A DNA stretch of 36,339 nucleotides from Candidatus Neomarinimicrobiota bacterium. Its GTDB lineage: Bacteria; Fidelibacterota; SORT01. Location of the stretch: assembly GCA_022567655.1 (NCBI GenBank), contig JADFGO010000011.1, positions 1 through 36,339 on the forward strand, given 5' to 3'. How positions within the stretch are numbered: position 1 is the first letter of the stretch; the number at the start of each line of letters is the position of its first letter. Shown piece by piece: positions 25,941-33,020 of the stretch. The notes under the pieces were generated by a model, which saw only the letters and a list, made by a program, of their open reading frames with translations, was not told where the DNA came from and made no database searches. A program made the translations under genes and the position numbers.

Positions 25941-26001
25941 GTTACTTAAATTCATTGAACATAAGCGGCTTTTTATATACCTTCTCAATTCAGGACTACA
26001 A

Positions 26002-26571
26002 ATGGATGTACGACTTATAAACACCGAGATACCGGAAGTAAAACTAATTGAAACAGCTCGTTTTACGGACGAACGTGGATTTTTCATGGAATCTTTCCAC
26101 AAACAGGCTTTTGATGAATTAGGCATCCCTTCCATCTACGTTCAGGATAATTATTCACGGTCTAAAAAAGGTGTTTTGCGCGGTATTCATTACCAGGACA
26201 TGTCAGCACCTATGGGAAAACTCGTACGCTGTACCGTTGGAGAAATAGTTGACGTTGCGGTGGACCTGAGGGCCGGCTCACCAACGTTCGGGAAGTATGT
26301 AAAGGAGGTTCTATCCGACGCGAATAACCGGCTGCTCTACATTCCGGAAGGGTTTGGACATGCTTTTTTGTCGCTTTCGGACAGAACGGACGTTATGTAT
26401 AAATGCACGGGATTTTATTCACCTTCCTCGGAGGGAACAGTGGTCTGGAACGATCCTCAATTGGGGATCGACTGGGGATTAGAAGACCCGATAGTCTCCG
26501 ATAAAGACGGAAAGGGCAAATCTCTCGAACAATATTTGGCAGAACCCGCCTATGTTTATAAAAGTTCATAA
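26002..26571 (+). CDS. rfbC: dTDP-4-dehydrorhamnose 3,5-epimerase
   Basis: A 189-residue cupin-fold enzyme that epimerises dTDP-4-keto-6-deoxyglucose at C3 and C5 on the path to dTDP-L-rhamnose. Family landmarks are FTDERGFFMESFH (21-33), QDNYSRSKKGVLRGIHYQ with catalytic His63, VDVAVDLRAGSPTFGKY (83-99), IPEGFGHAFLSLSD, and GFYSPSSEGTVVWNDPQLGI with Tyr139. Length is normal. The frame is open further upstream, but ATG at 26002 is chosen because it begins the conserved strand and follows CAGGA; the upstream extension would overlap the terminator. The other rhamnose genes (rmlA, B, D) are not next to it. Confidence 0.93.
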   Translation: MDVRLINTEIPEVKLIETARFTDERGFFMESFHKQAFDELGIPSIYVQDNYSRSKKGVLRGIHYQDMSAPMGKLVRCTVGEIVDVAVDLRAGSPTFGKYVKEVLSDANNRLLYIPEGFGHAFLSLSDRTDVMYKCTGFYSPSSEGTVVWNDPQLGIDWGLEDPIVSDKDGKGKSLEQYLAEPAYVYKSS

Positions 26572-26698
26572 TGATATTACATCGTTTATGACTTCGGGTA
26601 TTATAAAAATAAATTTTTCCCATTCACTCTTTTCCTTTTTCAATCAATCTCTGTTAGTTAAATTACCTACACTACAAAAATCGTTATAGCGTATAAAT

Positions 26699-27097
26699 AT
26701 GGACTCAAAAGAATTAGCGACAATCGCACTTAATGCAAGGGCTCACGCCCGTGCGCCTTACTCCAATTTCAAGGTTGGGGCAGCTCTTTTGACAAAATCG
26801 GGGAAAGTATACACAGGCTCTAATGTTGAATCGTCTTCTTACGGTTTGACCATATGCGCCGAGAGAGTTGCGCTTGTAAAAGCGCTGAGTGAGGGAGACG
26901 ACCAGTTCGATTCGATAGCGGTCGTTTCTGAGACAGGCGCCTCCCCTTGCGGCGCATGCCGACAATTGCTTTGGGATTACACGAAAGATATACCTGTCTA
27001 TCTGTCCGATGGGATCGGGGAAATCACTAAATACAATCTCTCCGATCTACTGGCTCATCCGTTTGACGACTCACAGCTTCCTTCAACCGATGGCTGA
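26699..27097 (+). CDS. cdd: Cytidine deaminase
   Basis: A 132-residue zinc enzyme of the homotetrameric type that converts cytidine and deoxycytidine to uridine and deoxyuridine. NVESSSYGLTICAER holds the substrate motif NVE (42-44), zinc ligand Cys53 and the proton-shuttling Glu55. PCGACRQ supplies Cys84 and Cys87. It is the first gene of a six-gene salvage operon (cdd, udk, tdk, CNT transporter, adk, coaE) and overlaps udk by eight bases. I see no clear ribosome binding site before the ATG. Confidence 0.94.
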   Translation: MDSKELATIALNARAHARAPYSNFKVGAALLTKSGKVYTGSNVESSSYGLTICAERVALVKALSEGDDQFDSIAVVSETGASPCGACRQLLWDYTKDIPVYLSDGIGEITKYNLSDLLAHPFDDSQLPSTDG

Positions 27098-27755
27098 TAA
27101 AGGAAAAGAAAAACCCCTGCTCATTGGGATCGCAGGCGGTACCGGCTCGGGGAAAACGCTGGTATCGAACCGGATTTATGAAGAATTAGGTTCGAATCAG
27201 GTAGCTATCATAGAACAGGATTCGTACTATCGTGATCATTCAGATATTCCGATTGACGACAGAAACAATCGCAATTTCGATCATCCGAATGCTTTCGATT
27301 TTGAACTGATGCGGCATCAGGTAGAGATACTAATGGAAGGGAGAGCTGTAAAGGTTCCTGTCTATGACTATAAAACTCACACTCGTAAAAAACAAAAGCG
27401 CACTGTAAAAGATCACGTTGTCATCATCCTCGAAGGGATTCTCACACTTTTCGATCCGGGCATCAGGGCTATGATGGACATTAAAGTCTATATCGACACC
27501 CCCTCCGATACAAGGTTTATCAGAAGGCTGAACCGCGATACGAATGAGAGAGGACGCGATATCGATTCTGTCGTGAAACAGTACCAGGAAAGTGTCAGAC
27601 CTATGCACGAACAATTCGTGGAACCGACAAAGGCGTATGCCGATATTATCATACCCGGCGGAGGTTATAATAACGTAGCAGTGGACCTCCTAAAAACAAA
27701 AGTGTCCGCTCTATTAACCGAGCGAATGAATTCAGTGAAAAAATCAGGGAAATAA
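27090..27755 (+). CDS. udk: Uridine kinase
   Basis: A 221-residue P-loop kinase that phosphorylates uridine and cytidine to UMP and CMP. Walker A is GGTGSGKT (16-23). IEQDSYYRDHSDIP, NFDHPNAFDFEL and VYDYKTHTRKKQ are the uridine-binding segments of the family, and RRLNRDTNERGRD is the lid. The frame is open back to 27009, but ATG at 27090 is the right start because it precedes the first strand and gives the usual length. It overlaps cdd by eight bases and is followed by tdk after one base, so expression is coupled. Together with cdd it returns cytidine to the UMP pool. Confidence 0.94.
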   Translation: MADKGKEKPLLIGIAGGTGSGKTLVSNRIYEELGSNQVAIIEQDSYYRDHSDIPIDDRNNRNFDHPNAFDFELMRHQVEILMEGRAVKVPVYDYKTHTRKKQKRTVKDHVVIILEGILTLFDPGIRAMMDIKVYIDTPSDTRFIRRLNRDTNERGRDIDSVVKQYQESVRPMHEQFVEPTKAYADIIIPGGGYNNVAVDLLKTKVSALLTERMNSVKKSGK

Positions 27756-27756
27756 A

Positions 27757-28323
27757 ATGCACACACCTCAATCAGGCAGAGGAACCATCGAAGCTATATG
27801 CGGCGGAATGTTCAGCGGTAAAACGGAAGAACTGATTCGAAGAATCCGGCGCGCCCAGATCGCCAAGCTCAAAGTGGCAATTTTTAAGCCGGAAATTGAT
27901 GACAGATTCAGCCCAGACCATTTAGTCTCTCACAGCCAATGGAAGATCCCGTCGATAGCAGTCAAGGAACCATCCGAAATAATAGAAAAAGGGATGGAAG
28001 CGGATGTGCTCGGAATTGATGAAGTACAATTTTTCGACCGCGGGATCGTAAAGGTCATAGACGAACTCGCAAACTCCGGTAAAAGAGTGATAGTAGCCGG
28101 ACTCGATCAGGATTTCAGGGGGGTACCGTACGAACCTATGCCCCAGATTATGGCGATAGCGGAATACGTTGATAAGATACTCGCGGTTTGCATGGTTTGC
28201 GGTCAGCCTGCAAACAAGACGCAGAGGTTGACATCGCAAACCGAGAAAGTGGTCATTGGAGCAAACGAAGCCTATGAAGCGCGATGTCGTGAATGTTATG
28301 AACCTCCGCCGGAAGTCTCTTAG
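27757..28323 (+). CDS. tdk: Thymidine kinase, type II
   Basis: A 188-residue kinase that phosphorylates thymidine or deoxyuridine. Walker A GGMFSGKT is at 16-23, the Walker B/base region is IDEVQFFD with catalytic Glu89, and GLDQDFRGVPYEPM is the conserved lasso segment. Four zinc-binding cysteines are present: Cys145/148 (CMVC) and Cys177/180 (CREC). All features of an active type II enzyme are in place. It begins one base after udk. With cdd supplying deoxyuridine it links nucleoside uptake to dTMP production. Confidence 0.95.
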   Translation: MHTPQSGRGTIEAICGGMFSGKTEELIRRIRRAQIAKLKVAIFKPEIDDRFSPDHLVSHSQWKIPSIAVKEPSEIIEKGMEADVLGIDEVQFFDRGIVKVIDELANSGKRVIVAGLDQDFRGVPYEPMPQIMAIAEYVDKILAVCMVCGQPANKTQRLTSQTEKVVIGANEAYEARCRECYEPPPEVS

Positions 28324-28351
28324 TAAATAATAAATAACAATAGGTGAAGCA

Positions 28352-29986
28352 ATGAGATTTGTCAGTCTATTCGGATTATTGGTGTTTATCGGCATCGCAT
28401 TCCTTATGTCGAATAATAAAAGCAAAATTCGCCCGAGGATAATACTATGGGGCTTAGGACTTCAATTATTGTTTGCTTCGATCATTCTCGGAAATCCGAT
28501 ATCGATATGGAATGTGACACTTTCTGTTTCATTTTCCGGAATGTATTTGTTCCTCTCTTTGATACTAATGTACGCATTCAAGGACGAGATAAATCAAAAA
28601 TCTGATAGGAACGCTCAGCTAATACACACTGCCCTGATTTTATTGGGTTCAGGTTTATATGCATTTTTGTTATACAAATTTGCACGATTCGGTATGACAA
28701 CAATCGTATTGGGAATTTCATTTATAGCCATTTTTATACTCCGATTTATTAAAAAAACAGAATATCAAAAATATTTAGTTTCTTCATTTTTAATTTCAAG
28801 TTGGGTGTTTCTGCTTACCAATAATTTAGATGGTAAAACAGTTTTTAAGATGTTATCAGCAAAAGTAAATACATTTTTAAAACTTGCGGATCTCGGCTCG
28901 GCTTTCCTGTTCGGTAACCTCATTGATCCGAAATATTATGATACATTCGGTTTCCAGTTCGCCTTTGCAGTACTTCCCACCATAATATTTTTTGCGGCAT
29001 TTCTTTCAATACTCTATCATCTCGGGGTAATGCAGGTGATAGTTGGAGGGATGGCTAAATTCATGCGTTGGACGATGGGAACCAGCGGGGCTGAGACTCT
29101 CTCATGCAGTGCAAACGTCTTCGTAGGACAAACGGAGTCCCCCCTTCTCATCAAACCCTTTTTGAACGGGATGACGGTCTCGGAGCTCGCTACCGTTATG
29201 ATCGGTGGATTCGCAACTATCGCAGGAGGTGTTTTGGCCGGATACATCCGTATGGGCATAGACCCCGGACACCTGATCGCGGCGAGCGTGATGTCGGCGC
29301 CCGCGGCGCTGGTAATCGGAAAGATCATTTATCCGGAGACTGAACATTCTGAAACTGCCGGCGATGTCGAAATACCCCGGACTAAAACCTCCGTCAACCT
29401 GCTCGATGCCGCAACTGCCGGTGTAACGGACGGATTGAAGTTAGCCGTAAATGTCGGCGCCATGCTTCTCGCGTTTATAGCCTTGATCGGACTGGTAGAT
29501 TTAATACTAAATTTTATGGACGGCTTGATCGACGGAAGGTTACTCGGCGGCACTTATCAAACTTATACTGGAAGCGGAGGATTTTCTCCCGTTAACGGCG
29601 AATATCTCGGTCTGTTTCCGGGCTCGCTGAAGACGCTTTTCGGTACTCTTCTTCGTCCCCTCGCATGGACCATGGGTGTCGCCTGGAACGAAGCGGATAA
29701 GGTAGGAAATCTTCTTGGAGTTAAAATTGCCCTCAATGAATTTGTCGCCTACGCTCAGCTGGGAAGCCATGTCAGTGTCGGCGATCTTTCCGAACGTTCA
29801 TTGATCATATCCACCTACGCTCTTTGCGGATTTGCCAATTTCTCCTCTATTGGAATCCAAATCGGCGGTATATCCGCGATCGCGCCCGGAAGGCGCTCGG
29901 ACCTTGCGAAAATAGGTCTCAAAGCTATGTTCGGAGGAGCGTTAGCATCATGGATGACAGCGACTATTGCAGGCGTTCTAATTTAA
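28352..29986 (+). CDS. Concentrative nucleoside transporter (CNT/NupC family) with extra N-terminal membrane segment
   Basis: A 544-residue inner-membrane symporter that imports nucleosides with H+ or Na+. The core matches the CNT family: AFLFGNL (184-190), FQFAFAVLPTIIFFA, NVFVGQTESPLLIKP, ATIAGGVLAGYI, SVMSAPAALVIGK, NEFVAYAQLG and GFANFSSIGIQIGG. The family is usually 400-430 residues and reaches the FxFG motif near residue 80; here it is at 185. About 100 extra residues (roughly 55-165) are hydrophobic, probably three more spans, and the DNA coding for them is unusually rich in A and T. The gene lies between tdk and adk in the salvage operon, which supports nucleosides as substrate. Confidence 0.93.
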   Translation: MRFVSLFGLLVFIGIAFLMSNNKSKIRPRIILWGLGLQLLFASIILGNPISIWNVTLSVSFSGMYLFLSLILMYAFKDEINQKSDRNAQLIHTALILLGSGLYAFLLYKFARFGMTTIVLGISFIAIFILRFIKKTEYQKYLVSSFLISSWVFLLTNNLDGKTVFKMLSAKVNTFLKLADLGSAFLFGNLIDPKYYDTFGFQFAFAVLPTIIFFAAFLSILYHLGVMQVIVGGMAKFMRWTMGTSGAETLSCSANVFVGQTESPLLIKPFLNGMTVSELATVMIGGFATIAGGVLAGYIRMGIDPGHLIAASVMSAPAALVIGKIIYPETEHSETAGDVEIPRTKTSVNLLDAATAGVTDGLKLAVNVGAMLLAFIALIGLVDLILNFMDGLIDGRLLGGTYQTYTGSGGFSPVNGEYLGLFPGSLKTLFGTLLRPLAWTMGVAWNEADKVGNLLGVKIALNEFVAYAQLGSHVSVGDLSERSLIISTYALCGFANFSSIGIQIGGISAIAPGRRSDLAKIGLKAMFGGALASWMTATIAGVLI

Positions 29987-30003
29987 TAATTTAGGCTTTG
30001 TCA

Positions 30004-30657
30004 ATGAGAATGGTGTTATTGGGCCCTCCCGGCTCAGGTAAGGGAACACAGGCGCAGCTATTAGTCGAAAAATTCGGAGTACCTCAAATTTCGACCGGTG
30101 ATATTCTGAGAGACAACATAGCTAAGAAAAACGAGCTGGGAATTTTTGCCGACCGACTCCTGAAAAAGGGGGAGCTTGTACCGGATGACCTGATACTTAG
30201 TATGATCGAGACCATTCTCGACGGAGATAATGCCCGCTCCGGTTTTATATTTGACGGCTTCCCGCGTACGATCCCGCAGGCTGAGGGTCTTGACGATCTT
30301 CTTGAACAAAGGGATATTGGGATCGATTACGTCATCAGCTTTGAAATCCTTGAAGATGAGGTCGTCAACAGACTCTCCGCACGTTGGTCCTGCCCGAACT
30401 GCGGTAGTCTATTTAACACTCTTTCTCACCCGCCTTCAGAAACCGGAATTTGTGATAATTGCGGCAGCGAACTCCAGCAGAGGGACGATGACCGTCCGGA
30501 TACGATTCGACACCGTTTATCGGTTTACTCTCGTCAGACTGAACCGCTCGTAGAATACTATAAGAAGAAGGGGAATCTGACAATCATATCCGCCGGGGGC
30601 GGACCCCAAACTGTATTTGACAGAATTATCGAGACAATTTCAAAAGACGATCTATAA
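30004..30657 (+). CDS. adk: Adenylate kinase with zinc-binding lid
   Basis: A 217-residue enzyme balancing ATP, ADP and AMP. The P-loop GPPGSGKGTQ lies at 7-16, the AMP-binding STGDILRDNI near 30, and GFIFDGFPRT at 80-89. The lid holds four cysteines, 130/133 (CPNCG) and 150/153 (CDNCG), so it is the zinc type common in Gram-positive bacteria and some anaerobes. The frame is open to TTG at 29998, but ATG at 30004 has a better distance to TTAGG and matches the usual N terminus. It follows the CNT gene after 17 bases and precedes coaE by three. Confidence 0.95.
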   Translation: MRMVLLGPPGSGKGTQAQLLVEKFGVPQISTGDILRDNIAKKNELGIFADRLLKKGELVPDDLILSMIETILDGDNARSGFIFDGFPRTIPQAEGLDDLLEQRDIGIDYVISFEILEDEVVNRLSARWSCPNCGSLFNTLSHPPSETGICDNCGSELQQRDDDRPDTIRHRLSVYSRQTEPLVEYYKKKGNLTIISAGGGPQTVFDRIIETISKDDL

Positions 30658-30660
30658 CCC

Positions 30661-31263
30661 ATGACCATTATCGGCGTAACGGGGGGGATGGGGAGCGGAA
30701 AGACATTGGTCAGCTCCATGCTGGGTAAATTAGGGGCAAAGGTCATAGAGGCGGACAAGGTTGCGAAAGGGCTTTATGCCGCCGAACCGGATCTCAAAAG
30801 AGATATTATCGAGGCTTTCGGTATGGGAATTCTGGATGAATCCGGTGAAGTATCCTTCAAGCGGCTGGCTGCCGAAGCGTTCAAAGATAAATCGACAACC
30901 GCAACTCTCAATAAGATAACTCACCCTTATATAAGAGAGGCGATAAGGCAATTGATAATCGACCACTCAATGACCGAAAATATTATTGCCGTCGATGCGG
31001 CGCTTCTGTTTGAAGGGGAATTGCTGTATACGGTGGATTATATTATTGCGGTGACCGCGCCCGAGGATGGACGTATAGACAGGATCGTTAAATCCGGTAG
31101 ATTTACCGAAGACGAAGTCCGACGTCGAATGAAGTATCAACTCCCGGATGAGGAGAAAGCTGCCCTGTCAGATTTCGTAATCGCAAATACGGGAACGATT
31201 GAAGAACTCGAACGAAAAGTTAAAGACGTTTTTAATCAGATAAAGAATCCACCTGACTTTTAA
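30661..31263 (+). CDS. coaE: Dephospho-CoA kinase
   Basis: A 200-residue P-loop kinase for the last step of coenzyme A synthesis. GVTGGMGSGKTLVS (5-18) contains the Walker A motif, GAKVIEADKVAK the substrate-binding aspartate, THPYIREAI and VDAALLFEGEL the conserved mid-domain segments, and RRMKYQLPDEEK the lid. Length is typical. It begins three bases after adk, so it closes the salvage operon. Its stop codon overlaps that of the convergent SGNH hydrolase gene by three bases, leaving no room for a separate terminator. Confidence 0.94.
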   Translation: MTIIGVTGGMGSGKTLVSSMLGKLGAKVIEADKVAKGLYAAEPDLKRDIIEAFGMGILDESGEVSFKRLAAEAFKDKSTTATLNKITHPYIREAIRQLIIDHSMTENIIAVDAALLFEGELLYTVDYIIAVTAPEDGRIDRIVKSGRFTEDEVRRRMKYQLPDEEKAALSDFVIANTGTIEELERKVKDVFNQIKNPPDF

Positions 31264-32894
31264 TTACCGTTGTGACCTGTCCTCCCCCAAACCTTACCGA
31301 GGCTGATTCCTGCTTCAACTAACGGCGTGGTAGAAAATAGCTTTGTCGAGTTGATATATAACATGCGCCATTCAAACCGGGCGTATAATCCTGTCCGCGA
31401 CCCATTGGTCTTGGCAATTCCCGTCTCGATCCTCCTCCAATTCCATTTACCCTGCGGCTCAATTGCAAAGCCGATCCTAAGTTCATTTAATCTTTTCAAA
31501 TTATTCGATGAGGAGACGGAGGCTCCGAATCTAAAGTTGACCGTCAATCTTGATACCCATCCAACTCGGACCGGAACGGGAGGAAAATCCACACCGGTTG
31601 AAGCGTAGAAATTCAACCCTGAATCTACCCCGTTACCGGTTCTCCCACCTAACTCCGCTCTTCCTCTGTAAGTCGGGCGGGGAGGAAATCTGCCGTCTTC
31701 CATCATCAGCATTGCCATTCTCATCAGACTGGATGCTCTTTTCCTTTCATTCGTATTCAGCTCGGCGGCTGACGGCAGCGGTTTGACCTCGTCCGTTATT
31801 GCAGGTTTTCCGGTTTTTAAAGAATTTCCGCTGATGCTCTCCATCGCTGCAAGCACTTCTTCAGATATAATTGCATAGCCTTTGTAGGATGGATGATGAA
31901 GGTCCGGACTGATATATGAAGAATTTTGTGAAGTGAATCCCGGCTCGGATTCGAGCCGTTTCATCAAGCCGTAAATATCCACCACACTTGCCCCCATCTC
32001 TTCCGCTACACTGTTTATTACCGCGTTATATGCTGCCGCTCTATCCTTTACACTCTGCAGCATTTCAGGACTGAAGACCTCTTTGGATTCAAAGCGGTTA
32101 TTTCTGAAAGGGGTCAGAAACGCTGAAGTTTTGCTTCCCTCGGGATACGGCACTTCCGATCCGTTCACTGAGCCGGCGGGGAGATCTGTGAATACCGGCA
32201 GTTGTGTAACGTCAGGTAATGTCAGAAAGAGCAGATGACTCGCCTCAACCTCGTCCTTGAGAAGTCGTCCGAGTCGCGCTGCGAGAACAGCGTAATCTCT
32301 TTTAAATTCTTCTTGAGAAGGCGGTGTAGCATCTCCAAGCATTCCGAACGAAGAGAGCAAGTCGTTGGCGCCTATCCACAAAATTATCCACTCATATTCT
32401 TCTCCGGAATTCTCAGCCGCCCGGATCAAACTCTCGTTCTGCCTGAGCAGCACTCTTCCAAAAATCCAGGATGCAGATTTTTTACCATGATTTTCAGACG
32501 ACTGGTTTAATACTTCTTTCAGAGTCTGGCCGGGAACAGCGATAATATTTCTATCCTTTTTACGCCTGCCTTTGGTAAATGCGCTTGGGAGCAAATTGAT
32601 GATATTCCTCAACCCCAAAAACCCGAAGCCATTCTTGGTTAGTGTCAGATTATCCAGTGGATAAGGGTGATCGAATCCGGGTAAGTCCGGCTCGATACCG
32701 GTTTTCGATAGTAATTGTGCCGCCCAGCCTTGTTTCGCAGATTCATCGTCGAGATATAGAAAATACATCCCGGCAGTGAGACTGTCACCGAAGAGCAGCA
32801 CACGGGCTTTCTCATTTAGATGCTCTGCTCCCGTTATTTGTGTGTTGAATAGAAGCAGCTGACTTAGAAATATAAACTTAAACTTTTTTTTCAT
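31260..32894 (-). CDS. Secreted SGNH/GDSL hydrolase with C-terminal beta-rich extension
   Basis: A 544-residue exported esterase or lipase of the SGNH fold. A signal peptide (FKFIFLSQLLLFNTQITGA) is followed by block I FGDSLTAG with catalytic Ser38, a block III motif WIGANDLL, and block V PDLHHPSYKG with the Asp/His pair, so all catalytic blocks are present. Residues up to about 355 form this domain. A low-complexity linker follows, then about 130 residues (from RAELGGRTGNG) alternating between charged and aromatic residues (LTVNFRFGAS, LYARFEWRMLYI) that read like outer-membrane strands. A surface-anchored or autotransporter-like layout is possible. AAGG precedes the ATG at 32894. Substrate unknown. 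Confidence 0.8.
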   Translation of the reverse strand: MKKKFKFIFLSQLLLFNTQITGAEHLNEKARVLLFGDSLTAGMYFLYLDDESAKQGWAAQLLSKTGIEPDLPGFDHPYPLDNLTLTKNGFGFLGLRNIINLLPSAFTKGRRKKDRNIIAVPGQTLKEVLNQSSENHGKKSASWIFGRVLLRQNESLIRAAENSGEEYEWIILWIGANDLLSSFGMLGDATPPSQEEFKRDYAVLAARLGRLLKDEVEASHLLFLTLPDVTQLPVFTDLPAGSVNGSEVPYPEGSKTSAFLTPFRNNRFESKEVFSPEMLQSVKDRAAAYNAVINSVAEEMGASVVDIYGLMKRLESEPGFTSQNSSYISPDLHHPSYKGYAIISEEVLAAMESISGNSLKTGKPAITDEVKPLPSAAELNTNERKRASSLMRMAMLMMEDGRFPPRPTYRGRAELGGRTGNGVDSGLNFYASTGVDFPPVPVRVGWVSRLTVNFRFGASVSSSNNLKRLNELRIGFAIEPQGKWNWRRIETGIAKTNGSRTGLYARFEWRMLYINSTKLFSTTPLVEAGISLGKVWGRTGHNGN

Positions 32895-33020
32895 AACCTT
32901 ATCAGAATCGGCATCCCGGGTTGCTGTTTCACAAACTATGGCAAAAAAACGATTTAAGTGAAATTCATGGAAAGCAACCGACTGACTTTTCAGTCTGTTT
33001 TGACAAAACTTACATATAAG

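Larger units (their letters stand above)
25268..26001. other. AT-rich gene-free stretch, possible non-coding RNA or leader
   Basis: No reading frame with coding character is visible. The right part holds a hairpin (25713-25752) and an intrinsic terminator (25895-25940), which ends some transcript other than rfbC. The left part (25268-25712) has only a small GGGG/CCCC pairing near 25413-25425. Confidence 0.55.
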
